Assembly (NCBI RefSeq): GCF_001435095.1
Contig: NZ_AZFC01000003.1
Location: 107,649-171,648, forward strand
Origin: Levilactobacillus spicheri DSM 15429
GTDB lineage: Bacteria; Bacillota; Bacilli; Lactobacillales; Lactobacillaceae
Direction: 5' to 3'
Length of the DNA: 64,000 nt
The first letter of the stretch is position 1, and each line of letters begins with the position of its first letter. This document shows, piece after piece, positions 47,256 through 56,542 of this stretch. The translations under genes were made by a program, and so were the position numbers. The notes below the pieces were generated by a model that was not told the origin of the DNA, did no database searches, and worked only from the letters and a program-made list of their open reading frames with translations.

Positions 47256-49163
47256 ATGCAAACATTACGTGCAGAACACCTACACCGAACTTACGGAGAG
47301 AAGACCCTCTTCGATGATTTAAACTTTATTATTAACGAACACGACCGAATCGGGTTGATTGGGGTCAACGGGAGCGGAAAGACGTCTCTGCTGAACACCC
47401 TGGCTGGCGTGACCAACGATCAGACGGGCACCCTGACCACCCCCAAGGACTACACGATCGGCTACCTGACCCAAAAGCCCGCCCTGGACGAGGACTTGAC
47501 GGTGATGGATGCCGTGTTCTCCGGGAACCAGACCGTTTTTAAAACGATTCGGCGCTACGAGGACGCCCTGGCGACTTACGGGCAGCACCCGGAGGACGCC
47601 AAGGCGCAGAAACGCTACATGGACGCCGAGGCCCAGATGAACGAAGAGGATGCCTGGACCGCCGAAAGCGACGTGAAGACGATCCTGACCCAACTGAAGA
47701 TCACGGACCTGTCGCAATCGATCAAGACGCTGTCCGGGGGGCAGGTCAAGCGGGTCGGCCTGGCTCAGGTCCTGATCCAGTCGCCCGACCTGTTACTGCT
47801 GGACGAACCGACCAACCATCTGGACTTCGACTCCATCGCGTGGCTGCAGCAGTACCTGGCGACCTACAAGGGCGCGTTACTGGTCGTGACCCATGACCGG
47901 TACTTCCTGGACCAGATTGCCAACCAGATCTGGGAGTTAGACTTCGGGAAGCTGTACCAGTATCCCGGCAACTATCAAGCCTACGTTCAGGAAAAGGCGG
48001 AGCGGGTCAGTCAAGAGGCCGACGCCGAACAGAAGTCCAAGCGCCTGTACCAACAGGAACTGGCTTGGATGAAGGCCGGGGCCAAGGCCCGTTCGACCAA
48101 GCAAAACGCCCGGATCAACCGGTTCCACGAGCTGGCCAATCAACAGGGCACCCGGCAGGTTCAGCAGCACGTGGCTATTTCGTTGGGTCAACAACGGCTG
48201 GGTAAGAAGGTCATCGAGCTGAAGGATGCGAACCTTCAGTTGGGCGACCACGTGATTCTGAAGGACTTTAGTGACTTGATCCAGGGGGGCGAACGCATCG
48301 GGATCAGTGGTGAGAACGGTGCGGGAAAGTCCAGCCTGCTCAACGTGATTGCCGGGAAACTGCCCCTCGATTCGGGCATCATCGACGTCGGGGAGACCGT
48401 TAAAATGGCCTACTACACCCAACAGATCGAACCGATTCCCGACGATAAACGCATGATCAACTACCTGTCCGAAGTGGGGCAGAACGTGACCGATAAGCAG
48501 GGGAACTCCGTCAGCGTCACCGAATTGCTGGAACAATTCCTGTTCCCCCGGTTCATGCACGGGACCCTGATTCGCAAACTCTCCGGGGGTGAAAAACGCC
48601 GGCTGTACCTCCTGAAGCTACTGATGGAGCAGCCGAACGTGCTCCTTTTGGACGAACCGACCAACGATTTAGACATCAGTACACTGACCGTGTTGGAGGA
48701 CTACATCGCCCAATTTGCCGGCACCGTCATCACGGTCTCCCATGACCGCTACTTCCTGGACAAAGTGGCCGACCGGTTGCTGATCTTTAACGGCAACGGA
48801 CAAATCGCCCGGTACTCCGGTCAGTTTAGCGACTACCTGGCGGCCCAACAAGCGGCGACCAAGGCGGCGAAGACGACGGCGAAACCTAAGGCCAAGGCAC
48901 AGGAGACGGCAACACCGGCCGCTCAGCCAACCCAAAAGAAAAAGGTCAAGCTGACCTATGCCGAACAGAAGGAATGGGAAGGCATCGAGGGCGAGATCGA
49001 CGGCTTGGAATCCCAGAAGGCCGCCGTTCAAGCCGAGATGAATCAAAACGGGGCCAACTACGATAAATTAGCGGACCTCCAGCAGCAACTGGACGACTTG
49101 GATCACCAGCTGGATCAGAAGGTCGCTCGGTGGGAATACTTGAGCGAATACGCGGAAGATTAG
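47256..49163 (+). CDS. ABC-F family ATPase (Uup-like)
   Basis: A 635-residue soluble protein with two ABC ATPase domains. They have Walker A GVNGSGKTS (about residue 35) with LSGGQVKRVGLAQ and LLLLDEPTNHLD, then GENGAGKSS (about 355) with LSGGEKRRLYLLK and LLLDEPTNDLD. A C-terminal Lys/Ala-rich linker and coiled coil (about 530-635) point to the Uup group of ABC-F proteins rather than an antibiotic-protection subtype, but this cannot be settled by eye. There are no membrane domains. It acts on the ribosome. Confidence 0.9.
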   Translation: MQTLRAEHLHRTYGEKTLFDDLNFIINEHDRIGLIGVNGSGKTSLLNTLAGVTNDQTGTLTTPKDYTIGYLTQKPALDEDLTVMDAVFSGNQTVFKTIRRYEDALATYGQHPEDAKAQKRYMDAEAQMNEEDAWTAESDVKTILTQLKITDLSQSIKTLSGGQVKRVGLAQVLIQSPDLLLLDEPTNHLDFDSIAWLQQYLATYKGALLVVTHDRYFLDQIANQIWELDFGKLYQYPGNYQAYVQEKAERVSQEADAEQKSKRLYQQELAWMKAGAKARSTKQNARINRFHELANQQGTRQVQQHVAISLGQQRLGKKVIELKDANLQLGDHVILKDFSDLIQGGERIGISGENGAGKSSLLNVIAGKLPLDSGIIDVGETVKMAYYTQQIEPIPDDKRMINYLSEVGQNVTDKQGNSVSVTELLEQFLFPRFMHGTLIRKLSGGEKRRLYLLKLLMEQPNVLLLDEPTNDLDISTLTVLEDYIAQFAGTVITVSHDRYFLDKVADRLLIFNGNGQIARYSGQFSDYLAAQQAATKAAKTTAKPKAKAQETATPAAQPTQKKKVKLTYAEQKEWEGIEGEIDGLESQKAAVQAEMNQNGANYDKLADLQQQLDDLDHQLDQKVARWEYLSEYAED

Positions 49164-49178
49164 GAGGCAACAGCTTTC

Positions 49179-50129
49179 ATGTTAGAAGATGCATATTTAG
49201 ACCTGGCACGGACGGTGCTGGAAACGGGACACCCCAAGACCGACCGCACCGGGACCGGGACGGTGAGTCTCTTCGGTTACCAGATGCGGTTCAACCTGCA
49301 AGAGGGGTTCCCGTTGTTGACGACCAAGAAGGTGCCGTTTGGCCTGATCAAGTCCGAACTGCTATGGTTTCTCCGGGGCGATACCAATATTCGTTTCCTG
49401 CTGCAGCACCACAACCACATTTGGGACGAATGGGCCTTTCAACGCTACGTAGCGAGTCCCGACTATCACGGCCCCGACATGCACGACTTTGGGCGGCGGT
49501 CGTTGGTGGACGCCGACTTTAACCAAGCGTATCAGGAACAAAAGAAGCTCTTTTGTGACCGGATTGTCAACGACGCGGCCTTCGCGGAGCAGTACGGTGA
49601 TTTAGGCCTGGTGTACGGCAGTCAGTGGCGGGCCTGGCAGGGGCACAACGGGGAGACCATTGACCAACTGGCCAACGTGATCAAGACGCTGCGGACCCAC
49701 CCCGATTCTCGGCGGATGATTGTTTCGGCGTGGAATCCCGCCGACGTGCCATCAATGGCGTTACCACCGTGTCACATGTTGTTCCAGTTCTACGTGAACG
49801 ATGGCAAGCTCAGTTGTCAGCTCTATCAACGCAGTGCCGACATCTTCCTGGGCGTGCCGTTCAACATCGCGAGTTACGCGTTACTGACGTCGTTGATCGC
49901 CAAGGAAGTCGGCCTCGAGGTGGGCGACTTCGTCCACACGCTGGGGGATGCCCACATCTACAGCAACCATATCGAACAGGTCAAGACCCAGTTGGCACGG
50001 ACGCCCAAGGCCGCCCCACAGCTGTGGTTGAATCCCGACAAGTCCAGTATCTTCGACTACGACATGCACGACATCAAGGTGACCGGGTACGACCCGGCGC
50101 CGGCCATTAAGGCGCCCGTCGCCGTTTAG
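49179..50129 (+). CDS. thyA: Thymidylate synthase
   Basis: ThyA makes dTMP from dUMP using methylene-tetrahydrofolate. The 316-residue protein shows [18 protein letters not shown], the [13 protein letters not shown] region and the catalytic Cys in [13 protein letters not shown] (about residues 198-210). The length includes the ~50-residue insert typical of the lactobacillar enzyme (about residues 85-140). ATG 49179 follows TTAGGAGG. The folA gene starts 13 bases later, a classic coupled pair. Confidence 0.97.
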   Translation: MLEDAYLDLARTVLETGHPKTDRTGTGTVSLFGYQMRFNLQEGFPLLTTKKVPFGLIKSELLWFLRGDTNIRFLLQHHNHIWDEWAFQRYVASPDYHGPDMHDFGRRSLVDADFNQAYQEQKKLFCDRIVNDAAFAEQYGDLGLVYGSQWRAWQGHNGETIDQLANVIKTLRTHPDSRRMIVSAWNPADVPSMALPPCHMLFQFYVNDGKLSCQLYQRSADIFLGVPFNIASYALLTSLIAKEVGLEVGDFVHTLGDAHIYSNHIEQVKTQLARTPKAAPQLWLNPDKSSIFDYDMHDIKVTGYDPAPAIKAPVAV

Positions 50130-50142
50130 GAGGAATCGTTCG

Positions 50143-50670
50143 ATGCTGATTTTTCTCTGGGCCGAAAGTGAGGGCGGCGTGATCGGCTACCACGGTCACT
50201 TGCCCTGGCACCTGCCGGCCGACATGCACTTTTTTAAAACGCAAACGACGGGGCACACCGTGATTGCGGGGGCCAAGACCTTCGCCTCGTTCAAGCGCCC
50301 GCTACCGAACCGCCAAAACGTGGTGGTGAGTCACCGTCCGGCGTCGGCCTTCCCGGCTGGCGTGACGGTGCTCAATTCGTTGACGGCCGTGCGGCAATAC
50401 GCGGCCGAACACGCGGCCGAAAAGCTGTTCGTGGTCGGCGGGGCGACCCTGTTTAGCGGGCTCGCGGCCGACGTGGATCAGCTGTACCGTACCCAGATCC
50501 ACGCGACGTTCCCGGGCGATACCGTGATGCCCGCCATCGACTATACCCAGTTCGAACGAATCGGCCATCAGCCGGGGGTTCGGGATGAGCGGAACCCGTA
50601 TGATTACGAATTTGATCAATTTCAGCGTAAAGGGTCGACTGAAGCGGCGGGTTCAAGCGACGCCCAATAG
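50143..50670 (+). CDS. folA: Dihydrofolate reductase
   Basis: DHFR regenerates tetrahydrofolate after ThyA. The 175-residue protein starts MLIFLWAESEGGVIGYHGHLPWHLPADMHFFK with the active-site Asp in LPADMHFFK and the folate/NADPH motifs AGAKTFASF and VVGGATLF. The C-terminus after FQRKGS is a short non-conserved tail. It follows thyA in one transcript and is followed by a strong terminator. Confidence 0.95.
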   Translation: MLIFLWAESEGGVIGYHGHLPWHLPADMHFFKTQTTGHTVIAGAKTFASFKRPLPNRQNVVVSHRPASAFPAGVTVLNSLTAVRQYAAEHAAEKLFVVGGATLFSGLAADVDQLYRTQIHATFPGDTVMPAIDYTQFERIGHQPGVRDERNPYDYEFDQFQRKGSTEAAGSSDAQ

Positions 50671-50685
50671 CCTACCAGTCTGACA

Positions 50686-50735
50686 AAAAACAGGAAGCGA
50701 CCGCTCGGAAAAGGTGAGCAGTTGCTTCCTGTTTT
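50686..50735 (+). terminator. Intrinsic terminator after folA
   Basis: AAAACAGGAAGC pairs with GCTTCCTGTTTT and an inner GCTC/GAGC stem; T-rich on both sides, so it may also serve the convergent leftward gene. Confidence 0.88.
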
Positions 50736-50826
50736 CGTATTTTTCGGTTAGGCATCCCCAATGGTCGGGAACGCACGTAATTAAGTGACGCTGGCGGGAG
50801 AACGTGGTAGACTAACCCACCTAAGA

Positions 50827-51468
50827 CTAGGCGTATAGCAGGATGGAGAAGTACATCAGCGCGGTCCCCAGCATCACGAACAGGTGCCAGATGACGTGGC
50901 CGAACGGGACGCCCTTGAAGCTGTACAGGACCGCCCCGGCCGTGAAGGCCACGCCGCCACCGAACAACAGGCCAAAGCCGATGGGCCCTAAGCCCAGGTA
51001 CAGGGGTTTCATCCCCAGCAGGCACATCCAGCCCATCACCACGTAGATGATGGTGGAGAGCTTCTGGTGCTGATTCAGCCAAATGGCCTTGTAGACGATG
51101 CCCAGAATCGCCATCGCCCAGATGACGCCGAACATGGTCCAGCCCAGGGCGCCCTTGATGACCAGCAGGGTGTAGGGCGTATAGGTCCCAGCAATCAGCA
51201 GGTAGATGGCACAGTGATCGAAGATTTGAAAGACGTGGCTGGCCCGGGTGAAGACCAGGCTGTGAAAGAGGGTCGACGCGAGGTAGAACAGCACCATGAT
51301 GGCGCCATAGATGGCAAAGGTCGTGATACGCAGGGCGCCCCCCTTGGCGACGGCCTGTAAGATCGACACGACCAGTCCGGCGATGCTTAACGCGGCCCCA
51401 ATCCCGTGGGTCACGGCATTCAGAACTTCATTGACGATGCGATAGGAACGACTACGCGTAGTTGGCAA
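50827..51468 (-). CDS. Hemolysin III / PAQR-family membrane protein
   Basis: A 213-residue protein with seven predicted membrane helices of the HlyIII/YqfA branch of the PAQR family. Typical are EVLNAVTHGIGA, STLFHSL, FQIFDHCAIYLLIAGTYTP and the C-terminal GHVIWHLFVMLGTALMYF with conserved His residues that bind zinc in PAQR proteins. The name hemolysin does not prove toxicity. The start is TTG at 51468 (leftward) with AAGGAGG upstream. Confidence 0.9.
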   Translation of the reverse strand: MPTTRSRSYRIVNEVLNAVTHGIGAALSIAGLVVSILQAVAKGGALRITTFAIYGAIMVLFYLASTLFHSLVFTRASHVFQIFDHCAIYLLIAGTYTPYTLLVIKGALGWTMFGVIWAMAILGIVYKAIWLNQHQKLSTIIYVVMGWMCLLGMKPLYLGLGPIGFGLLFGGGVAFTAGAVLYSFKGVPFGHVIWHLFVMLGTALMYFSILLYA

Positions 51469-51610
51469 GAGATGGCCTCCTTATTTTCTCAAGCGTTTTG
51501 CTTGGGTTCAGCTGAAAAATTTACCTAATTCTGCTATACTGTTACCGTATGTTTCATCTACGTATATTGTAGCATAAACCAAATTTCTGGTCAGAAAGAG
51601 TGGGATCCCC

Positions 51611-52462
51611 ATGGCTAACATCAAAATCGTCACGGATTCGTCTGCTGGGTTAACTGAGCAGCAGATCCAAGAGAATCACATTACGATCGTGCCGTTGACG
51701 GTCATGATCGACGACACCATCTACGTCGAACGTGAATCGATTTCTAACAAAGAGTTTATTGATAAAATGAAGACGGCAAAGACGCTGCCGAAAACGAGTC
51801 AGCCACCGCTGGGTTCCTTCGTCGAAACCTTCGATAAATTGGGCGCCGATGGCAGTAGTGTCATCTGCTTCACCATGCTGGAGGCCATCAGTGGAACCAT
51901 CCACGCGGCCGAACAGGCGGCGAACCTGTCCAAGACCGACGTCACGGTCGTGGACAGTCAGTTCACCGACCAAGCCCTGGCCTTTCAGGTCATCGAAGCC
52001 GCGCAGCTAGCGGCCGCCGGTGCGGATAAGGCCGCCATCTTGGCGCGGGCCGAACAGGTCCGGGACAACACCCGGCTCTTCATGGGCATCGTCAACCTGG
52101 AGAACATCCTCAAGGGGGGCCGGCTAGGCCGGGCCGCCGGGATGTTAACGACGTTACTGAACATCAAGGTCGTTTTACAGGTGACCGGGGGCGAACTCAA
52201 GATTCGGGCCAAGGGCCGTGGGATGAAGACCATCGATAAGTACTTTGATAAGGTGTACGAGCAGATCAAGCAGACACCGAACATCAAGGCGATCGGGATT
52301 TCCCACGTTGAGGCCTTCGACAGCATCGACAAGATCCAGTCGCACCTGAGCATCCTGTTACCGGGGATGCCGGTCCTAGTCAGAGAGACGGTCCCCATCA
52401 TTGCGACCCATGGTGGCATGGGCGCCTTCGCGTTGATGTATTACACGGATCCAACTAAATAA
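51611..52462 (+). CDS. DegV-family fatty acid-binding protein
   Basis: A 283-residue DegV protein; FakB-type members bind fatty acids for FakA kinase. It shows IVTDSSAGLT at residues 5-14, the LPKTSQPPLGSF motif, a VVDSQ segment and C-terminal PVLVRETVPIIATHGGMGAF. It starts at ATG 51611; the Shine-Dalgarno GAAAGAG is weak. A TATACT about 75 bases upstream may be the -10. It is followed by a terminator, and no fakA is nearby. Confidence 0.92.
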   Translation: MANIKIVTDSSAGLTEQQIQENHITIVPLTVMIDDTIYVERESISNKEFIDKMKTAKTLPKTSQPPLGSFVETFDKLGADGSSVICFTMLEAISGTIHAAEQAANLSKTDVTVVDSQFTDQALAFQVIEAAQLAAAGADKAAILARAEQVRDNTRLFMGIVNLENILKGGRLGRAAGMLTTLLNIKVVLQVTGGELKIRAKGRGMKTIDKYFDKVYEQIKQTPNIKAIGISHVEAFDSIDKIQSHLSILLPGMPVLVRETVPIIATHGGMGAFALMYYTDPTK

Positions 52463-52478
52463 GCACGCGGAATCACGG

Positions 52479-52507
52479 AAAAGGGGTGGCGACGTCACCG
52501 CTTTTTC
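52479..52507 (+). terminator. Intrinsic terminator after the DegV gene
   Basis: AAAAGGGGTG pairs with CACCGCTTTT around GCGACGT, followed by TTTC. Confidence 0.75.
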
Positions 52508-52530
52508 TTTATACGGAGAGGAAAATTGGG

Positions 52531-53457
52531 ATGAAAAATATTAAGACGTTAGGGAAGGTCCTGGGAGTGGCCTTACTCGCGGTCGTGGCCGTATTGGCCG
52601 TATTGACGTACTGGCATCCGGGGACCCGGACGCTCAAGACCACGACGGTCACCACGACCGACCGCCGCTCGACCGTGCGGCTGGTGGCGTTGGGGGATTC
52701 GTTGACCCAGGGGGTCGGGGACCAGAAGAATCATGGCGGCTACACCGGACGGATCAAGACGATGGTCCACCAGCAAGATAAAGTCAAGGTCATCATGCAC
52801 AACTACGGGTTAGCGGGTGACCGCAGTGACCAGATCGAAAAGCGGCTGGTCAACAGCACCGAGCAGCAAAAACAGGTGCGGCAGGCGCAAGCCATCACCC
52901 TGACCGTGGGGGGCAACGACCTATTACAGACGCTCACGAAGAACGTCACCATTAATCAGCAATCACGGTTGGACCGGCAACTGGACCAGGCGGAACGGGC
53001 GTACGGTCAGAAGCTGCAGAGCCTTCTGAGTACCATTCGCCGGTATAACGGCAAGGTGCCCATCTTCCTGTACAGCATCTATAATCCGATCTACGTCTAC
53101 TTTGCCAATCTCGACCAGATCACGAACGCGGTCGATGATTGGAACGCGGTGACCGTCAAGACCGCCAAACGCTACCAGAGTCTGTACGTGGTGGACATCA
53201 ACCGGGACCTGTCAGTCGGGCAATTCCGGTCGGTCACCCAGCAGGCTAAGTTGAAGCGCGCGGCGCAGAAGAGTAACGACGGCCAGCTGTCGACGGAATC
53301 CTTCCAGAAGCAGATCTTGGCGACCGACGCCAATAAGGAACTGAACAACTACCTGTCACCGGCCGACCATTTCCACCCGAACGCCAAGGGGTACCGGCTG
53401 ATGACGCAGAAACTGTTCGAACAGATGCAAGCGCACCAACAATGGTTAAAGAAATAA
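52531..53457 (+). CDS. Secreted SGNH/GDSL-type hydrolase (YpmR-like)
   Basis: A 308-residue extracellular lipase/esterase with an N-terminal membrane anchor or signal helix (about residues 7-27). The SGNH blocks are GDSLTQG (nucleophile Ser, near residue 57), GLAGD (Gly), GGND (Asn) and ADHFHPN with the catalytic His near the C-terminus. ATG 52531 follows GGAGAGGAAA. It forms a unit with the ypmS- and yozE-like genes downstream, as in other Firmicutes. Confidence 0.9.
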   Translation: MKNIKTLGKVLGVALLAVVAVLAVLTYWHPGTRTLKTTTVTTTDRRSTVRLVALGDSLTQGVGDQKNHGGYTGRIKTMVHQQDKVKVIMHNYGLAGDRSDQIEKRLVNSTEQQKQVRQAQAITLTVGGNDLLQTLTKNVTINQQSRLDRQLDQAERAYGQKLQSLLSTIRRYNGKVPIFLYSIYNPIYVYFANLDQITNAVDDWNAVTVKTAKRYQSLYVVDINRDLSVGQFRSVTQQAKLKRAAQKSNDGQLSTESFQKQILATDANKELNNYLSPADHFHPNAKGYRLMTQKLFEQMQAHQQWLKK

Positions 53458-53470
53458 GGGGGAAATTTGC

Positions 53471-54073
53471 ATGCAACGACACACAGAATCAACGACCCCA
53501 ACGCGGAACTGGTGGAAAACCGGCTTCATCACCCTCATCGCGGTGCTCGTGGTGGGATTTCTCGTGACGATCTTTCTCGCGACCCGACCGGTGAAGGTGG
53601 CGGCGACCGCCCAACCGGCCGCCCAGAGCACCAACATCAACGTGACCCTGAACAAGCAACAGGTCAACGCCCTGGCGGACTACTACGTCAATAAGTCCCT
53701 GAAGAACCAGGCGATGAAGTACCGCTTTCAGGTCGCGGACCACGCGATGCTGACGGGGTCCACCGAGGTCTTGGGCGCCCACGTCAACTTTTCGCTGATG
53801 TTTAACCCGACGGTCCTGGCAAACGGCGACGTGAAATTGACGGCCCAGAAGCTGTCCATCGGGTCGTTACCGGTCCCGGTCAGCTTCGTGATGACCTACG
53901 TCGCCAAGAATTACCCGCTGCCCAAGTGGGTGGCCATGGACAGCGGTCATAAGACCATGACCCTGCACCTGACGGCCATCGGGAACGGCAAGAAACTCTC
54001 GTACGCCGCGAAGACCATCGACCTGTCCGGAAAGGGCAAGTTCGTGTTCCAGGCGCGGATTCCGAAAAATTAA
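53471..54073 (+). CDS. YpmS-family (DUF2140) membrane-anchored protein
   Basis: A 200-residue protein with one N-terminal membrane helix (about residues 17-38) and an extracellular domain resembling YpmS/DUF2140, with [20 protein letters not shown] and the C-terminal [11 protein letters not shown]. The function is unknown. ATG 53471 follows AAGGGGGA 6 bases after. It is co-transcribed between the SGNH hydrolase and yozE. Confidence 0.87.
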   Translation: MQRHTESTTPTRNWWKTGFITLIAVLVVGFLVTIFLATRPVKVAATAQPAAQSTNINVTLNKQQVNALADYYVNKSLKNQAMKYRFQVADHAMLTGSTEVLGAHVNFSLMFNPTVLANGDVKLTAQKLSIGSLPVPVSFVMTYVAKNYPLPKWVAMDSGHKTMTLHLTAIGNGKKLSYAAKTIDLSGKGKFVFQARIPKN

Positions 54074-54084
54074 GGAGGCATTGG

Positions 54085-54306
54085 ATGCTCAAAACGTTTT
54101 ATCAATTTTTAATGACGCAACGCAATCCGGAAAGCTATGATCCGGTGGCGACGTTTGCCAACAACGCCTTTTACGATAGCGCGTTTCCCAAGCAGGAGAC
54201 CGACTTCGAGACGCTGTCCAAGTACCTTGAAGAAAACGCCAGCTACCTGCCGTCCATGACGATCTTTGACGACGCGTGGCGGCTCTACCAGGATTTCCTG
54301 GCCTAA
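54085..54306 (+). CDS. YozE-family (UPF0346) protein
   Basis: A 73-residue cytoplasmic protein of the YozE/SAM-like UPF0346 family, recognisable by [25 protein letters not shown] and the C-terminal [17 protein letters not shown]. The function is unknown. It has an AAGGAGG site before ATG 54085. The integrated element starts only 14 bases after its stop, directly downstream of a further AAGGAGG site. Confidence 0.92.
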   Translation: MLKTFYQFLMTQRNPESYDPVATFANNAFYDSAFPKQETDFETLSKYLEENASYLPSMTIFDDAWRLYQDFLA

Positions 54307-54320
54307 ACTAAGGAGGCAAT

Positions 54321-54343
54321 TATGAGTACCATTCAATGGTTGA
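54321..54343 (+). repeat. Left attachment core (attL)
   Basis: Identical over 23 bases to 63827-63849. It contains the odd palindrome ACCATT-C-AATGGT, suitable as inverted Int core sites. It begins one base before an ATG preceded by AAGGAGG (54310-54316). The frame from this ATG (MSTIQWLSGTTY) stops after 12 codons at 54360. Confidence 0.88.
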
Positions 54344-54394
54344 GTGGTACTACGTACTAACTATAAAGATAAAACATGAATTTAAATTGACAAA

Positions 54395-54419
54395 AAAGCC
54401 TGCTATAGCGGGCTTTTAT
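54395..54419 (+). terminator. Terminator just inside the left end
   Basis: AAAGCCtGC-tata-GCgGGCTTT with T-rich tail. An equivalent hairpin lies at the same distance after the right core. Confidence 0.75.
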
Positions 54420-54504
54420 ATTGCCTATTTTGAGAGTTGAAAAATTGTAGTAGATCTGTGCAGTTAGGTATATTAAGCAATGCTTATCAATGATTAGCAG
54501 AATA

Positions 54505-54524
54505 GGGCACAAAATTGGGCACAT
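54505..54524. repeat. Putative Int arm-type sites, left end
   Basis: Two GGGCACA copies in direct orientation separated by AAATT-type bases. The same motif recurs in both orientations by the right end (63726-63767), so these may be integrase or excisionase arm sites. Confidence 0.5.
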
Positions 54525-54568
54525 GAATTTATTGAATGGACATATCTTTAAGATTATGAAGAGACTAA

Positions 54569-54608
54569 AAAATGTGATTTATCCGTTTGAGGAAAAATCA
54601 CATTTTTA
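54569..54608. terminator. Terminator of the leftward repressor gene
   Basis: TGTGATTT...AAATCACA flanked by A and T runs; it can work in both directions and ends the repressor transcript. Confidence 0.8.
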
Positions 54609-54932
54609 CTTTTCTGACAGTATGTCAATCAACTTTTCAAGAGTTTGAAGTGCTTCTTTATCAGTGATTAATGCTAATTTCCCTTCAATGCGTTTTTGAA
54701 TTTGTTTATCATCCGTAAACGTAAACAAATCTGTGTAATTAACGCCTAAGGCCTTTGTAAGCTTATCCAGAGTTTCTAATCGTATGTTAGTTCGAAAACC
54801 TCTTTCAATGCGAGAAATTACTGAAGAATCAATATTAGCACGTTCCGCTAGTTGTTCTTGTGTCAACCCGTTTGCTTGTCTAAGTTGAAGTAATCGATGT
54901 GCTACTTTGTTACCTATGCTGTCTTTCTCCAT
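54606..54932 (-). CDS. Cro/C1-type helix-turn-helix repressor
   Basis: A 108-residue XRE-family regulator. The helix-turn-helix spans LRQANGLTQEQLAERANIDSSVISRIERG at about residues 17-45, followed by a C-terminal helical part without a peptidase domain. Such proteins keep integrated elements quiescent. It is transcribed leftward toward the left end, divergent from the rest, with a GGGAGGCG site upstream of its start. Its operator is probably in the ~440-base gap to the right. Induction is not by LexA-like self-cleavage, since no Ser-Lys protease domain is present. Confidence 0.87.
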   Translation of the reverse strand: MEKDSIGNKVAHRLLQLRQANGLTQEQLAERANIDSSVISRIERGFRTNIRLETLDKLTKALGVNYTDLFTFTDDKQIQKRIEGKLALITDKEALQTLEKLIDILSEK

Positions 54933-55370
54933 TATTGATGATCGCCTCCCGCTCTCTTAAGCCTATAAGATTAGGAAAAACGATTACAGGGACTTTTAGC
55001 CTATAATTTTACAAAATGTTGACTTATTGACATCATTAATGTTATGCTCTTACCGTAAAATATAATTATTTATTAACATGTGATTCAAGTTAAGATATAA
55101 TTAATTTGTGTGTTTATGTACAATGTTAAGTAATTACATGGTTTAGCGGAGAAATAGGATCTGTGGCTCTCATGGGGGTAAACCCCCAAACCCCAATACC
55201 CCTTTTGCGCCGGGTCGCTGCGCGACCTCGACCGATGGAGGCTGCGCCCCCATACCCCCATTAAATCATGTAACAGGAAAGATTGACTTCTACCACGCCT
55301 TAGCGTGAGAATAGATACATAGTAGAAGGAAAATCACCTAAAAACATGAAGAAAAAGGGAGTAATGACTT
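54933..55370. other. Regulatory gap with promoter and plasmid-like GC-rich block
   Basis: No gene is seen. TTGACT (55019) and TATGCT (55043) with 18-base spacing form a rightward promoter candidate. A GC-rich block at about 55168-55263 starts CATGGGGGTAAACCCCC and contains the hairpin GGTCGCTGCGCGACC; its ATGGGG...CCCCAAACCCC pattern recurs at 56005 and 56572. CTTCTAC / GTAGAAG arms at about 55288-55329 may form a leader stem for the secreted protein gene. Confidence 0.5.
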
Positions 55371-55928
55371 ATGAAGAAAATGAATAGTGTTATCGCCTTA
55401 ATGGGTGTTGGATTGATGTTAGGTGGTACGGGTTTACCTGTCGTAAATGCGAGTGCATCGAAAACACCAACTGATATTGCACCATTTGTGTATAACAAAG
55501 GGTACGAAGTAAATCGGATTTGGAGTCAAAATCTTGCACATCGACGATATAAAGTTTTCAATGTTAAGGGAAAAGTTTATAAATTTAATGGTACTAAGAA
55601 AAATACCAAATTAAAAGTAACACATTATCTTAAAAATTATAAGAAAAAAACATGGACACGAACTAAATTTGTTCAAGTCAAACACCATGGTAATTGGATG
55701 GTTTATTATTATGTGAAATCTAATGCCAAGAATAAAGCCGCCGGTTGGGTCAAAGTAACAGATTTAAAATTAAAATATCCGGCTAAAACTGGAAAACATA
55801 TCCAACCAGAATTTGATGTATGGTACCGCACATTAACGGCAGCTCAACGAAATTGGTATTATCATAGCAGTCAAAATGCGGCAACTGATGGTAATGGAAA
55901 TTTAAGTGTGGACGATGTGTTCCATTAA
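55371..55928 (+). CDS. Secreted cargo protein, unknown family
   Basis: A 185-residue protein with a clear signal peptide (MKKMNSVIALMGVGLMLGG..., cleavage likely after VNASA near residue 28). The mature part is very Lys-, Tyr- and Trp-rich, with many aromatic pairs (KTWTRTKF, WMVYYYV, AAGWVKV) resembling cell-surface repeat modules of lactobacilli that bind wall polymers. It has an AAGGGAG site and a perfect terminator downstream, so it is a one-gene unit. AT-rich codons set it apart from the chromosome. It could be a fitness or surface-interaction cargo; no enzymatic motif was seen. Confidence 0.75.
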   Translation: MKKMNSVIALMGVGLMLGGTGLPVVNASASKTPTDIAPFVYNKGYEVNRIWSQNLAHRRYKVFNVKGKVYKFNGTKKNTKLKVTHYLKNYKKKTWTRTKFVQVKHHGNWMVYYYVKSNAKNKAAGWVKVTDLKLKYPAKTGKHIQPEFDVWYRTLTAAQRNWYYHSSQNAATDGNGNLSVDDVFH

Positions 55929-55933
55929 TTCAT

Positions 55934-55970
55934 CAACAACCCAACCAATTGATGATTGGTTGGGTTGTTG
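55934..55970. terminator. Terminator after the secreted cargo gene
   Basis: A perfect 16-bp stem CAACAACCCAACCAAT / ATTGGTTGGGTTGTTG with loop TGATG. The T run is poor, but the stem is very stable. Confidence 0.7.
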
Positions 55971-55974
55971 GTCG

Positions 55975-56034
55975 CGCGATTCGCCTACGCGAATCGCTAC
56001 ATATGGGGCATCCTGCCCCAAACCCCCAATCAAC
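55975..56034. repeat. Plasmid-like repeat, copy 1
   Basis: The first 25 bases (palindromic arms GCGATTCG / CGAATCGC) are identical to 56543-56567. Both copies continue with ATGGGGC...GCCCCAAACCCCCA. Confidence 0.75.
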
Positions 56035-56369
56035 CACGTAATCGGAGGTCTCGTTGAATAATGAGGTTCATTAATTTTGAAGGCTAGTTAGACTATTGTT
56101 AAAATTAGTCTTCATTCAATTTAAAATGAAGCTTAATTTATATTATGCCGATTAACTCATTTAAATTACCAACCATCGACTAACTTTCAGCGGAACCAGT
56201 CACCCAATTAATCCCCTAACAAAATGGTGTATCAACCACATCTTAATGCTAGTTACATGACCTTAAATAGGGGCTGTATGCGGGCGAACCGATTTGAAAA
56301 TCACCTAGATATAGCCTATACTAGCTTAAATAGCAACGGTAGCTACGTTGATTAAGGGAGGCATGGTCT
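56035..56369. promoter_or_regulatory. Gap with promoter for a small gene
   Basis: No gene is seen. TTGAAA (56294-56299), a 17-base spacer and TATACT (56317-56322) form a near-consensus promoter before a 50-residue frame. The rest is AT-rich without clear features. Confidence 0.6.
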
Positions 56370-56522
56370 ATGACCGCAATTTCGATGACTAATAACGATA
56401 GGTTTCACGCTGAAATACCCACTTCACAAGTCCAGGAATCAATTAACAGAGTCGTATCGGGCCGGGCCACGGTGATTATTTGTTCAAGTAAACTTGAATT
56501 TTTCAAGTCATTGGGCATTTAA
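56370..56522 (+). CDS. Small hypothetical protein (50 residues)
   Basis: ATG 56370 has AAGGGAGG at 56353-56360 and a near-consensus promoter at 56294-56322. The product starts MTAISMTNNDRFHAEIP and ends CSSKLEFFKSLGI, with a helical middle (QVQESINRVVSG). No family was recognised. The good promoter and ribosome binding site argue it is expressed. It lies between two copies of the plasmid-like repeat. It might be a truncated relic, since the stop is followed closely by the second repeat. Confidence 0.5.
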   Translation: MTAISMTNNDRFHAEIPTSQVQESINRVVSGRATVIICSSKLEFFKSLGI

Positions 56523-56542
56523 TCGCCAATCTTTTTCTGGCC

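Noticed and set aside
47256..49163. Antibiotic-resistance ABC-F protein
   Set aside because: The C-terminal coiled coil and chromosomal housekeeping context favour a Uup-like protein; nothing indicates acquired resistance.
54321..54343. Integration into a tRNA gene
   Set aside because: The core has no tRNA features and sits at an ATG directly after yozE.
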